A DNA stretch of 64,000 nucleotides from Lycocorax pyrrhopterus obiensis (GCA_014706295.1 JACSVZ010000007.1:53396975-53460974), one strand, 5' to 3'. Shown: positions 48,501-61,610, counted from the stretch's first letter. The notes: generated by a model not told the origin, from the letters alone. Program-made: numbers and translations.

Positions 48501-51500
48501 TCACCACCTGAGTGAGAGAATGCAAAGGAAGGGTCAGTCAAAAATCTTCCTGTAGAGAGACCTGCATTGTTCATTCCTGACTCCAGCCTCCCAAACCAAG
48601 TCCATCCTACAATCTTCTCTAGCCTCCGCAGTGATTTCATAAAGTCAAGCACAATGGAAGTGCAACAAAACCAAACTTCAAGTCATTGAACCCTCACACA
48701 AAACACGGATAGATTTTTCCACATAATTCTATCAAAATTTTTCAAGTCTCAGGCTAGGGCCTTGGCCATCAGATCATTTCTCCTGCCTAGACTAGGAAAC
48801 AGCATTTCAGAATTATTGAGAATGCTGGAAAATCTGAAATTAATGAAATAACTTGTGACCGGGACAAAAAGAGAAAAAAACTCTAACTTCAGAAATCAGC
48901 TGATGGCTCAAAAATTCAAGGCAAAATTCAAGACAACTGTATTTACTGGAGAAAAAAGGAAAGCTTTATCTAATCTCTCACCCAAAATCCAACCACAGTG
49001 TTTGGACTCAACAGGGTCAGGTTATTTTCCCATAGTATCACAACCACAACTAGAAATAGTCAAAAGAAGCAACTGTCAAAAGAAGCCACTCATTTCATTA
49101 AGTTTCCAATACAGCTCTGATCAAAGTGACAGCTACACTTCAACAAAGTCTTTTGATCTTGTTGATGCTCAGCTGAATTGAATCATCACATGTTCAGAGC
49201 CGTGCACAATGAGAACATAAATTCTGATTGCTCATTGCTGAAAAGATTGCTTGCTATTTTTACTCTGGTTGTTTTCTACTTTAAGAAAAAAGTTGAATTC
49301 TCTCCATCAAAACCAACAGAGTTGTTTGAAGGTATGGCAAGATACACATTCACTTAATGGAATACATACAAGAGTCTTTACAATAACTTGATGAATTCCA
49401 GAAGTAGACTCAATACTACACAGCAAAGTCAATCATGCTGGTAGATACATTATGCTAAAAATGCAGAACTGTTTCAGAGGAAGATTTCAAGAAATAAAAA
49501 ACAACTCACCAAAAACACAAGGGAAGAGAAAATACAAGGTGTGCATGGAGCAAATGGAGATAACATTAGAGAAAGAATGCAACACAAACCAGCTAATGGG
49601 TTAGGAAAAGTCACAATTAGTCTTGCAGGTTCGCATGCTGAAGCGTCTCAGCCTGCAGTTCCTGAGCCATGATGTAAAAACCACCACTGGCCAACACATC
49701 TTTGGTGGCTGCCTGCTGTCAACTGGCTGAGCATTATCTTTCTTGTCCCAGATGCTACATCGCACTGAAGATGCGGTTAATGGATGTCAGACTAAACCAA
49801 GCCAGTGCTATCATTGCTACAGAGGAATTTACAGAACTGCACATGAGAAATTAATCAGATCAAAGGGCAGAGAGTAAAAATTTATTTCACCCCTCTCTCC
49901 ATATGGAGATGCAGAGTAGTCCATGTTAAAAAATAAAAAGTTTCTTTTGTCTGTTCAAAAATTTGCACCAGAAAGTTTGAGAGATCAACTGTAGACCAAA
50001 CCACAGCTGATACATCAGTCAATACAGCATTTAAAAAGAGTTCACAAAGGAAAAAGTAATTTTGATTCCCAACCTAGAGAAATTCCTGGCAGAGGAAAGA
50101 ACTACGCTCAACCCCCCAATAATCAAACATCCATCCACTGCATGTGGAAATTATTCTGCCATCATTTTACTACTCCAGCAGAGGTGGTTCATGGCCTTTC
50201 GAAGCTTTGGCTCTTTTTGAAGGCTGTTATTTTAAACATTTTAGTACTGGGAACTGCATGGAGCTGGCAATTATGGAATTAGAGTGCAGTGTGGAGAATT
50301 TCACTTTGAAATCATTTAGCTCAGTTCATTTCCTTTTCAAGCGCAATAGAAAGCAGATGGAGCAGGGAGGGCCAACATGCCACAGAACTCCCCAGGCCTT
50401 GGCCAGCACTCTCTTCCTCAGGTCTTACAGAGGGGTCACCAAATCCTCATGGAGTTATTATTCTTTAGGAGCACCACATGCTAGAACCCTGCCAGGATCC
50501 CAGTCTTCAGAGCAAGTCTCCTCAATCCTAGGTTTGTGTTCAGCATCAAATATTAGACCTAAATTGCTAACGAGGTCAACAGAGACTCAAAGCTCACACC
50601 AGAAGAGCAGTGCAGGGGAGCCAGAGAGGCCAGTGGAGCACAGCAGGAAGATTAAGTGCTTTGGAAAAGGGAGGCCTTGATAGAGAGAAAGAGGCCTCCA
50701 AAGAGTTGTCCAATATGAAGGAAAGGCTGTTACCAAAAGAAAGCATTGCCATATGCAGCAAGAGTTGGACGAGAAATTTTAATCTTGACTTGCTGCAAAG
50801 ATACACTGAGGTCAGGAGAGCAAAAATAAATGAAGTGCGAGGTGCAAGGGGAGGAAAGCCTTGAAGCCTCAGTGTGTAGTTGATGCTGCATCACTGGAGG
50901 TGGCAGGGAGGAGTTACAAAAATTTCTTTCAGGGACCATCTAGTTAAGTGCGATCTGTCCTCGGAGCAAGGGATGACTTCCAGGGATACTGTCCTGCACA
51001 ACATCTCTTGGATAACTTAATAAAGTCTGTCATGGCTTATTCTTTGTGTTTCTTATACAGAGAAAGAGGGATTTCCCAGAGGAGAATAATGTACAATATG
51101 AGAAACATTCAAGTGCTGGAGTTGCAGTAGAATCTAACCTAGACTTAGGAAGTCCAAATCCATTCCCTGTTAATGTAACAGGACAGATATTCCTCTCTCA
51201 GTGTCAGTAATGCAGAGAGCCTATGTCTCACTGGCTGGAGTTCCTTCCACCAAGCAGCAACCAGAGTGAGCCCCGCCTCTGAACCACCCCATGCACAGCT
51301 CCAGTTTGACCCACACAGCACACTCATCCCTTGTGTGTTCCACAGCACAGCAAGCACATTGAAGGTGGGCTGTGCTCCAAGCTTTCTGGTACCCATTGTC
51401 CAATGTGCAGGCAGCAGCAGTATCACCAGTGCTCCCACTTGTTTCACCTCTACTGAACAAGTTGCTCGTGCTCATCCCTATGGCCCTTGCTACTCTTTCC

Positions 51501-52890
51501 CACCTATCACAAGTTCTGCCTTCTTAAAAACAGTCCATTGTGTCAGGTGGACAGATTTGCTCAGATGGACCTCCAAGACATAGACAAGACTGATGCCATA
51601 GATAAGGGCAGCTGTCCCAGACTGATGGCAAACATGGGACACAGTGCTATCCTCTCTTCATGTCAGTCTCTTCATGCTCACAGGAGGTGTCCGTTCTCCC
51701 TGAACGAGTTTGTGCTGTGCATGTAGGGTTACCCTTGATGGAGGCAGCACTTCTGTATACATCAGACCAACTTCAGGGCTTCCTGCAGTTCCCCTTCTAC
51801 AAACCTATAGCAAAAGAGAAAACTTCTGCAGTTGCCTTAGAGAGTTTTGCCACTCTAAGTTCTCACCAGTTGCTGACAACCAGTTCAAGGCTCACTATTA
51901 CCAGTCATGGGTGCAATTGTGATAGAGGTCTATGAGGTTAGCCAGCTGGTCTGCTCATGCAATGAGCACCCACTGAAGTGCCCACTGAAAAAGCAGAAGG
52001 CTGGTACAGGTTCTTATCCTATGTGCACTCTCCAGATACCCAAACAAACTAATGGAACTCCTTAGTATCCTCCAGAAATACCTCAGCAAAGAGATTTCCA
52101 CTCTTCCCCTTTCTAAGCCCTAAACAGAATGCTCAAAGACAACTGGCAACTACACCAGACACCTGCAAAAGAGCACCTATTTGAAACACTGCTCTGTGCC
52201 ATGGGAGCTACGGTTTTCATCCTACCTCAGATATTGGCAGCAGAACACTTTCCAGCACCTGGGCAAACTCTACTGACAATCTCCTACAGAGATTCAGGCA
52301 CTGTATCAATACAAGTATGGGTCTGGCTGCCTGCGAGCTCCCAGCAGGGCATGTGATCAGCTACTTGACCTCAGCATGACAAATCTGGGGCGACAGGCTG
52401 GACAGGTCATTGCAGCCTCTTGCATAACCCATTCCAGGCCACCAGTAAGCCACCCATAAGCCAGGTCACCAAGAAATCATTCTGGCAGTGTCCATCTTTC
52501 ACTCCTCTCCCCACATGCCCTTCCAAGGCAGTGTCCCTTTCAAGCTCCACTGCCAGTCACACAGCATGTACAGAGGTTTCTTTCCACTTCTGTTCCAGCC
52601 ACCAGGAACTTCAGTCTCTGTCCAGACCAGGGAGGTAGCCCTGAGGCGACCCAATATACACGTATGTCTCCAGATTCCTAAGCCAACATCATGGCTGTTG
52701 CTCGCTCATTTCTTTTCTACCTACTCATGTCCTTCTTTGAAGTGTGTCTCCATGTTCTCCCTCTCTTTTTTTAACTGTCACTTCAAAGAGACCTGATGAC
52801 CCACCAGCCTGCAGAGAGGCCCGACTCACAGACAACAGGCCCTGGATGTCTCTCCAGCTGGATGCTCTTGCACACCAGCCACAGCAACAA
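42561..52890. other. Long unique non-coding stretch
   Basis: No supported gene. Minor features are a 37-bp-period direct repeat at 44799-44853, an AT-rich segment at 45060-45350, an A-rich run at 46014-46034 and a TA/TG run near 46545-46570. A GC-richer part at about 51200-52890 has many short overlapping open frames on both strands, without domains. Confidence 0.55.
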
Positions 52891-53620
52891 AATCATAGAA
52901 TCATACAACCACTTAGGTTGGAAAAAAACCTTTAGATCATCAAGTCCCACCAGTAATGCAGCACTGCCAAGTCTGCCATTAAACCATGTCCCTGAGTGTT
53001 ACATTTATTTCTCTTCAATACCTCAAAGTGTGGTGACTCAACTACACCCCTGGGCACCCCCCTCCCCGATGTCTGACAAGGTTTTTGTTGAACAAATGCT
53101 TCCTAGTATCCAATCTAAACCTCCCCTGGCATAACTTGAGGCCTTTTCCTCTCATCCTATTGCTTACTTAAAAAGAAGAGACTGACCCCCATCGCGCCAC
53201 AATCTCCTTTCAGGCAGTTAGCTGTAAAGAGCAATAAGGTCTCCCCGAGCCTCCTTTTCTCCAGGCTAAACACCCCCATCTCCCTCAGCTGCTCCTCATC
53301 AGACTTGTGTTCCAGACCCTCCCCCAGCTCCATTGCCCTCCTCTGGACACACTCCAGCACGTCAATGTCCTTCTTGGAGTGAGGGGCCCAGAAATGGACA
53401 CAGGACTCAAGATGTGGCCTCACCAGTGCCAAGTACAGGGGGAAAATCACTGCCCTTGTCCTGCTGGCCACAATATTGCTGATCCAGGCCAGGTGCCATT
53501 GGCCTTCTTGGCCACCTGGACACACGCTGGCTCATGTTCAGCTGTTGTCAACCAGCACCATCAGGTCCTTTTTCACTGGGCAGCTTGCTGCCTGGAGCAG
53601 TGGGGACACTGGTAACAACA
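52891..53620 (-). mobile_element. CR1 LINE, truncated copy with ORF2 tail
   Basis: The copy begins with aatcatagaatcata, the CR1 3' terminal repeats in reverse complement, then 'cttaggttggaaaaaaacct'. It continues through the CR1 3' region into the end of the reverse-transcriptase frame: 'caatctaaacctcccctggc', 'tctccaggctaaacaccccc', and a 'ccttcttggagtgaggggcc' block. Similarity fades near 53620, so the copy is cut at the 5' side. CR1 (chicken repeat 1) moves by target-primed reverse transcription. This copy cannot move by itself, because most of ORF2 is absent. Confidence 0.95.
53157..53525 (-). pseudogene. CR1 ORF2 C-terminal remnant
   Basis: A frame of about 120 codons on the minus strand keeps the C-terminal signature of the CR1 ORF2 protein: [20 protein letters not shown], then the region containing [12 protein letters not shown], then [12 protein letters not shown]. 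In live CR1 elements this lies after the reverse-transcriptase domain. The endonuclease and the catalytic part of the reverse transcriptase are not here. The frame is a 5'-truncated relic with no function expected, and its openness is only what is left of the old coding sequence. Confidence 0.9.
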
Positions 53621-54961
53621 TGGCAGGGTGTCACCATGGTGTCAGTAAGAGCTGTCAGCCTTTCTTCTAGGAACACACTTCCAGGTCTGCGTCTTCTTTC
53701 TCACCTGGCATTAAAAGATCTCCACCTGAATGTCTCCTTGCATCAGGCCAGCATCTTTACTGGCCTCAGGTAAAGGCCCTTACTTTTGGGCACACACCTG
53801 TTTACTTTAGGTCTGTCATTGGTGAAGGTTTCAGCATGGCCAGGGCAGCAACCCTTCTGCAGAGGGAAGGTGCCACCTCATTGCTCTGGGACTGCAGCAG
53901 CACTAACCACAGCCCCAAGATCCCAGAGGTGCCCCATGCAATGCCAGAGCACACCACTCTGCTGAAACCCTGACCATGAAGTAAGAAGGCTGCCAGGGTG
54001 TGACTGGATGGGAATGGATGGCAGAGGGAGAGAAGGGAAGGTATCTTCCAGTGAGCTGGGGCTGCAAGGGTGTGAGCTGAGAGACCAGACTGCTGGACAG
54101 TGAGTAGATGCATTGGGTTAAAATCATCTCAATCAAATAAACTCCCTCTCTGCCTGTGATGGTAGTTTATTCCCACCTCTGCTGCCTCTCCAAGGGCTGG
54201 AGCATGTGGGAGAACACGTACTCTACTGCGCATCATTTCAAGCAGCCACTGGGAATAATCTGTGTGGGGTGCAAGAAGCCAAACTAGGCATTTCCTTCCT
54301 CACTGTGCTTCTGAAGAGGTTTTGAGAGACAATACTCATTTTGCATTTTGTTTTAAGTGAATCAGTTCATTCAACAGGCAGTCCAAAAGCATTTTGGCTA
54401 AAGGACATATGGCATAAGATGTCAGTGTAGTTTCACCCTCCCTCCAGTGCCTCATCAAAATTAACACGACCTTCTTGATGAGGAGGAATGGCTAAATCTT
54501 TAAAAAGAGGCAGGAAGGTGTTTGAACTCTAAGGGAAATACTAAAAATCTTTATTCAAACACATTAATATGTATTAAGAGGCACAGACAGTAATTACACG
54601 GTGTTTACACTGAGTTATTTAAACAGGAACAGAGTGCTTGGCAAATTAACATATAGAACAATACTGCTCTGGTAGCTCAAATGATAATAAGGTCTAATAG
54701 GATTTCCCTATCCCTAATTCTGCTGAATCCAAGTGAGGCTGATTTAAAAGTCGTAAGTGTGCAGGAGGTGGCTTCTGAGACAACAAAAAGCATTTCTATG
54801 CCCTGAAAAACAAGCTTTGAGGATGTGACAACACATGAAAAATTCCTTCAGCTGTGCCTCTGCTCAGCATGATTTGGGTGATCTGAGGCTGTCCTAGGGG
54901 TAGGTTTGTCATATCTTGCTTCATTTCCATATGCATTCTGCTCCTGTGGCTTTCTTGGCAG
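53621..54961. other. Non-coding DNA, mixed composition
   Basis: Up to about 54200 it is GC-richer and resembles no repeat I can name. After that it is AT-rich. No supported gene. Confidence 0.5.
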
Positions 54962-55168
54962 CTTCCTCTCAGTTGGTACTGCACCCCACTGCATCAGCAC
55001 ACACAGAGTGAGTTCCTGCACTGAAGAACTTGCAGAGAACAGGCAGTGCTGTCAGGAGGCACCAGGAGAAGTGTCCCTGCCCGGGGCGGCTCACAGGCTT
55101 GATCTCAGCAGGCTGCAGTGTTTGAGGCAGGCATGCGGGGAGGACAGAGAGGAACGGGCAAGTGAAAG
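54962..55168 (+). other. Candidate exon (splice sites only)
   Basis: A pyrimidine-rich tract ending ggctttcttggcag gives an acceptor at 54960-54961, and GTGAAAG|GTAAGG gives a donor after 55168. The 207-bp segment between them is GC-richer than its flanks and has several CpGs (ccCGgggCGg near 55080). One frame stays open across it, and the length is a multiple of three. The translation contains CCQEAPGEVSLPGAAHRLDL and is not recognised. It may be a non-coding RNA exon, or chance. Confidence 0.25.
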
Positions 55169-57047
55169 GTAAGGAAGAAGCAAGGAAATAGCTCAGCCAG
55201 CAGAAACACCGCTCAGCTAAGTCTCCTGAAGATTCCTCAGAAAATTAGAAAACCAGCAAGGTAAGCACATTTGCTTGCAGGGACATGCATGTGTGAAGGG
55301 CATGCACACACAGATGTACCTGTGGGGAGGGCTCAGATGTGTGAACACTTGTGTAAATAGCAATAACCTCCTGGTTCCATTTTACTGCCATCAAAAGTAA
55401 AAGAGGTGATGGAAGATATGGGTCTGTGTGTGGGACCAGCATAAGAGAATGAACCTGCACAGGCAACAGCAACTCTTTATGTTTAAAGAAGATGGAGAGG
55501 GATGCAAGTTTAGAAACACAACAGACAGCAGCGCTAAATGGTTTTCAGTGAAATTCACACTCATGTAAAATGACAGCATCTTGGACTAAACACCTTTATT
55601 AGAAGTGATTGAATCCCTAACAGCTGTGGCAAAATGCCTTCACTTCAAGTGTTACTGGTGGATAAGCAAAATTATCTTGCTATTATTGCTATTTTTAGTA
55701 GCACCCATAGCACTAGCTGCTTTCCAAACAGATTTCTCTCCAGTGAGCTTGCTACAACTGTTGTGTGCACGTGGATGCTAAATTGTTTTCTTCTGCAGTA
55801 CAAGTTCCTCACTGTAGGCTTCAAAGTTCAAAAAGCACCATGACAGGTGAAACTGGAGTTAAACAACCTGAAGACTATAATTGCATGAGGGATATAAGAG
55901 CAACTCCCTGTCTGGAAGAACCATTTATCCTCTGGACAATAAGATTTTTAATGTTGAAAAGCATGTTTGATTTTAAATTCATACTTAAATTCGTAAGAAA
56001 ACACTGTGGTACTCTATGTTTGAACTAACAATTTTATTTTGTTTTATCACTGCTACAATTTTTATGGACAATATAATCATCAAATACTTCTGTGAATAAA
56101 AAGTAATAAGTGAAAGCTTAGAGATTTAGAGAATAATATTTCAGGAATTTTGCCTCAAATAACCGGGTCTTTTTTTTTTTTTGGTGCGCTTGTATGCATG
56201 AGAAAAAACAGTGGTGTTCTGTCAAATAAAAGGAAACATCTTTCTCATTAGGACTGTGTTTATCACGCTTTCAAATGTTCTGCAAACCAATGCCCCTATT
56301 TGTCACTGTAATTCAATATAATAAAAGCTGTCAAAACTGCTCACTTTTCTCGCTAGAGACAAAATTTGCTGAAGTTCTGCAGCATGAACCAAATAACATA
56401 GCACCAGATCCTCCAGCTTTTATTTCACTTTGCTCTAGGCACTATTCATACTGGTTTCTGTGTAATTTTTGCTCAAGTAAGAGCTGAAAGTTTCAGGTTT
56501 TGAACATGAGACTTTTTTAGAAATAAACAGCACAGAAATCCCATTTACAAAGAACATTGGGTGACTGGAATGGTACTGCTTGTGAGCTTTATCTCTGAAA
56601 TGTCAAGCTTATTTCCTTCGGATTATTGCAAAATACAAACTAACTACATCCTTGATGAAATTCTCTCAAGGTCCACGAGATCACTCTCGGGATTAAACAC
56701 TGCCTGACCTTTTTTAACAGAGTTCAGAAGTATTTTGATGCCTACTACCCTTTCAGACATGTTAGCCTGTTCCACTAAAAACAAATATTATAGATCTCTT
56801 CCCTCATGGGAAGAGGTTTGATGAAGCAACTCTCAGTGATTACCTTGTCCAGAGACTCCAGGACCACAGTGTGTCCTTCTGGCAATAGACAAAACAGACA
56901 AAGTTATCACTCAAGGACAGCCTTGAGTAAGGGCTACATTTTCCATGGTTTTAAAAAACATGTTTTGATGCATTAAATAAAGAAAACACATTGAGAGCTA
57001 TATGTTAGGAATAGGTAGAGTGGCAGGTCAAGTGAAAAGCAGCTGGG
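55169..57047. other. AT-rich non-coding DNA
   Basis: A 13-T run lies at 56170-56182. No recognisable gene or element was found. Confidence 0.55.
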
Positions 57048-57205
57048 ACAGTGGTTAGGGCAGAAGATCAGAGTCAGCTGCCCCTTTTAGTCTTCACCAC
57101 ACTACTGACTTGTCCTGAGATTTGGAGAAGACTTTTATGGTAAAACCTATAAATTAGAGTCCTTCATCTCACTCTTTTGAACTGCCTTTCTGCATCTGTG
57201 CAGAC
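57048..57205 (+). repeat. MIR-type SINE
   Basis: The plus strand has 'acagtggttagggcagaaga', 'ccacactactgacttgtcct', 'gagatttggagaag' and later 'gaactgcctttctgcatctg'. These correspond in order to the tRNA-related head and the core of MIR ('gtggttagagc', 'ccactgacttgctgtg', 'gaccttgggcaag', 'cctcagtttccccatctg'). It is diverged, but the order is kept. Confidence 0.65.
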
Positions 57206-58911
57206 TGCAGCAGCTTAGCATGTCAAAACGCTTTTACAGGCTCAGATAAAAACTGCAAAATATTAACAGCTGTAGTGGCCAGCCAATGCATTTTTATCTC
57301 TTTTTGAACATGTGCCCAAAGACCATTTGATGAAGATGTGTTCTACACCTGTAAAGAAATAGATTTCTACATAGGTCCGGGGGGCCTAGTAAGACCAGAG
57401 AACATGAAAAACAAGATGAAATCTGCTGATGACTACAGCTCCTCTGACTGAATCCTTTATTGCAGCTGCATGGATAGAGCCCTCCCTGAGTTTTTACTCC
57501 AGCCATTATTCCTAACTTGGCATCCAGAAGTAAGCCTTGGCTTCCAACCTGAAAAAAAAGCAGATAGTTAGGCTAACACACACTAGCCTCCGTTAAGCAT
57601 TCAGGGTATTGTGCATGTGATAAAGGATTGGATAAAATGGTGGCAAAAGTCTGCTATCTTCCAAGGCTCAGGAAAATAAACCACAAAGGCAATTCAACAA
57701 TGTCCTCTTTGTTCCTGAATAGAACCAACAAAATGAAAGGAATCTGGTGGAAGAGAGAAGGCAAGAAAGAGGTCTGCTGCAGGGAGCAAGTACAGACAGA
57801 ATCGCTCTTTGCCGGTTCCTCTGACAGAGCAAGTGCATGATTATCACATGAGCCTCACAAAGACTGGAATTAAAGGGGCTGACTCGGCTGTCACATCGCT
57901 TAAGCTGCACTGAGGTCAAAGGAGTTTGGACTAACCGAGGTCAGCAACACGCAGCCTGGGAAGTAGGGGTCTCTTTTTCTAAGCAACAATTGCTCAGGTT
58001 GATAAAAATAGATACCTAGAGCCCATGATGGCTTATAAAGCCGTCCCTTCATACCGGGTTCCCACAAAGTGCCGTATATAATCAATAGCACTCTGAAAAG
58101 AACAGAACCACAATGAAGGCAGTCAGGTGGTCACTAGAAACAAGTGTAAAGGGCAAAACACACAAGAGAAGTCACCATCTGTGCTACCCCCTAAAAGACT
58201 AAGAGAAAAAATAATAAGTCTGAAATACTGGCACACAAGTATGATAGAATCTGAATGCAAACAGGTGTCAATGGCATGACCATAGGGGAGTCTGCTATTT
58301 GCAGGTCTCCACATGTCTTCTGTATATTATTTCGTGTATCATGTCCCCAGCAGAGACTTCTCTTTGCTGATTTCCAGTGATGCCAGGGCTACTGATAAAT
58401 GTCTCTGTGCTAAAAATAGTACCTATTCTCTCCCATGCCCTCTGTCCCCTTTCAGCCTCCACTTCATATGAATCAGCTCCAAGAGAGGGGCACTGACCTC
58501 ATCTCACCAGGAATATCAAACATCTCCACAGCTTTGATGAACCTTTTGATGAGAGTGGAAAAAGGAGAAATGTACACATCAGCTGTGTAAGCATGTGCTG
58601 GATGGGTCTGGATGCATCCTAAGGTTTGTGTTTAAAAGCAAAACCGATACACATCTACTTTGGTATGCAAGCACAGAAAAGCAGCTTTTGTTTTTGTGTG
58701 GTTTTGTGGGATTTTTTTCTGGAGGCTTCAGTAGTATTTGGATGGGGTCCACAGAAAAATCTATTAATTTTGTCATAGACATAGAACTATATCATCTTTG
58801 CCTTTATCATCACTTTCCAGATAAAACCAAGATCAGGATACTAGTGGGTTTGTTGCTTCACAACATGGATTAAATAATTGTCTCTGCCCAATAAACTCAT
58901 ATTCACCTTTG
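57206..58911. other. Non-coding DNA
   Basis: Nothing supported. Open frames are short and without domains. Confidence 0.55.
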
Positions 58912-58935
58912 AATCCTGATTTGTGAATCAGGATT
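58912..58935. repeat. Perfect 10-bp inverted repeat
   Basis: AATCCTGATT, a 4-base loop (tgtg), then AATCAGGATT. It forms a small perfect hairpin, and there is no T-run after it. Confidence 0.9.
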
Positions 58936-60753
58936 TTCCATCTTACATTATTTGTGGCAACATACCAAATTTTTAATATACTTTCTACAGATAAAGTCTG
59001 TGTCCCCCTCATTCCTTGAGTCACTGGGGCATCCTGGTAAAAAACTAGATCTACTGTGACATTGATAGAGTAAATAGAGCCAGGTTTTCAGGCATCACTC
59101 TGCCACACCTTTTTGTGGACAGGGAACTCGATAAGAAAGTCCTGAGACCAAGACAAAGAGGGCAACCTGCATGACCCAAGGGGACCTTCACAGATGTGCT
59201 CAAGCTGATAGTGCAGATGAACCTGAGAAAACAAATCCTTGGGTAAGCTCAGTTATCCTTTACAACCTGACTGTTAATGGCTATGTGTTTACCTGTCCTT
59301 GAGGAAAGAGCCTCTATTGTGGCTTATCAAACACAGAGGGATTCCCAGTGTCCTCAGGAAGGTCTGGGACAAAAGTTAAACTGATAACTCCAAATGCACT
59401 ATCTGTGCTTCATCATTTGACAGACTTTAAACTGGAAGTGCTGTTTCATGTCCAGTGCTGTAACAGCAGAAAACTGCAGGTCTTTTCCATTTTTGTTCTT
59501 TTAATCCAATTCTACTGCATATTTTCTGCTCTGTTGCAAAGCTTTAGGCAGTGCTGGTGCTGTGCCTCCTAGGTCAGAATCACCTTGCAGAAGGAGATGC
59601 CAATGCCTGTTGTTAAGGGGTTTGTGTATGTGTTGAGGCCAGGTGAAGGACAACTGTCTCCACTGATGCTAGCTTACAGGATCCTGGAGGAAGCAACACA
59701 GAGTGATTTCACAGAGTGAAAGCCAGCACCTGCAATGCTCGTGAAGGGAGTGGGTAAATCCTCAGACCATGGAATTTGGGCTTTCTGATACAGATGGAAT
59801 CCAGATTGACAAGATGAGAAGCAGGCATTCCAATCATGTACAGCCTGGGCAAGGTGAGCGGCTTGTGCTGAGGGGCACATGGAAGTGTTCACTCCTGACC
59901 TGCTGGACACTGAGAAGGCTGCAATCCACCAAACAGTAGCACTCTCTGTTGAGCATTCTCCATCGAAAATGTTCTGGTTTTCTCTGTAAGGAAGTTTATT
60001 CTTGTATGTCCAAAGTGATGAGAAGTAATGCCAATTTCTCTTTCTGTGTTGTCACCAGCTCCTCAACTCAGCATGTCTTGCTGGTAACTTATCCTTCCAT
60101 CGCAATAAAGCAGCCTTGGTCTTTCACTCCATGTTAAAGAAAATAACCAACAGAGTACTTAAACCAGGCTTGGCTTGACTGCATATTTCAATTGGGTTCA
60201 GCAGTAAAAGGAAACCCTATTAGTATTTCTTCCCCACAGCAACCCTTGCTCAATGCCTAGCGTTAAGATAAATTATGTTCTTCAGTGTGTAAGATGAAAC
60301 AAGAGTTGCTATCACAGCAGGATGAGTTTCTCAAACATTACTTACATTAGGCAGCAATCTTTTGTTCCCATAGAAGGAAAAATTTTGAAAACAGATAACC
60401 AGGATTATCTTGGAGATCTATCACTTGGGGCCATAATCCACGATCTGTGTAGACTCAGTGCAAAGTATATCATTTTCTCTAACAGCCTTCAACAGTGACT
60501 TTGACAGAACTATTATTTTCTTGTGAATGATATATAAACAAATTTGGTTCTACAACTTCATCTCCAGTCATCTCTATTCATTGTTCTTTTATTGCAAGTA
60601 TTCCTTGGCATGGTTTAAGAACTACTGAAGTATTTAATAGCCGTTTAAAAGTAACAGGTATTACTATTTAGACTAGACATAAATAGAGGACAACTAAACA
60701 GGTCATTACCTTTGCAAGTAAAGTGTGTATGGAGAAGGATTTAAGAGAAATGA
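58936..60753. other. Non-coding DNA
   Basis: No gene or recognisable mobile element was found. Confidence 0.55.
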
Positions 60754-60797
60754 AATTATATATATTTATAGATTTTTATATATAAATATATATAATT
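60754..60797. repeat. AT-rich perfect inverted repeat
   Basis: AATTATATATATTTATA (60754-60770) and its exact reverse complement (60781-60797) flank a 10-base spacer. This 17-bp stem is almost wholly A+T and could extrude as a cruciform. Confidence 0.95.
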
Positions 60798-61145
60798 ATC
60801 CAGTTACTCCATTATTCTCTCTGTTTTAAGTGAGACAGCAGAATGGGTTTGCAACGTTAAGTACAGGGGAAGACTATTCTGAGTCTAATACAAATATGAA
60901 GGTACTGTTAGAGAGAATTTGCCAGTTGCTTAGCCCTTGGAGAGTCACTTGTGGGATTGCTTAGGTAGGGATTCTTGGCTCTACATCTCAAATGTGATCA
61001 ACATTTTGCTTGTAATTCTTTGCCACTAAAGGGTGTACCAGTTGTGAACAAGAATGTATTTTCCATTCAGATGGAGAAAGTAGGAGGAAAGGTATAAGAC
61101 GGAGTGTCTCATTTCTCTTGAGATCTATCCAAGATCTTAAAAAAT
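60798..61145. other. Non-coding DNA
   Basis: No supported feature in this interval. Confidence 0.5.
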
Positions 61146-61196
61146 CAATGGAAAATCTTTCTGTTGAGTTCACCATGTTCTGGATCATATCCTTAC
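61146..61196. repeat. Fragment of an old amniote dispersed repeat
   Basis: 'ctttctgttgagttcaccat', then 'gttctggatcatatccttac'. This resembles the CCATTGACTTCAATGGG...TGGATCAGGCCCTTA unit of the same family as at 25829 and 31302. Confidence 0.45.
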
Positions 61197-61610
61197 AAAG
61201 CTCATTTTATTGTCAAGTCCATTCCTTCTTCCCCATTCTGTTGCTCAATTTGCTCTCTGCTGTGAGGATCTTTTTTGCAAATATTAATAAATCTGTATAA
61301 TCTTTGGCCTTTAGCTGAGTCTCAATTCCATGGCACACTGTTCCACTGTATGCGTGACTGCATGGTTGAGGGTTGCTCTGGAAATTACTCATAAAAATTA
61401 ATTGTCTGGTAATACCACAATTGTCAATATGTGTAGGTTGCAGCATTCCCCCTGTGGGCTGTTGTGGCAGATCATAAAACTTCATTTCCAGGAAAGTTTC
61501 AAAACTTTTATTTTCTAGGGAACATTAATTATCAGAGTCCAGATGACCTGTCCCATTTCTCCATTCACTTCATCTCTTTTTTCTCTCATCAGACATGGTA
61601 ATTTGAAGGC

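Noticed and set aside
48855..49181. 108-codon plus-strand frame rich in Ser, Lys and Gln
   Set aside because: No domain, splice context or CpG retention; the length is within the chance range.
50144..50680. 178-codon plus-strand frame
   Set aside because: The composition looks like translated non-coding DNA. There is no similarity to a known family, and a minus-strand frame overlaps its end.
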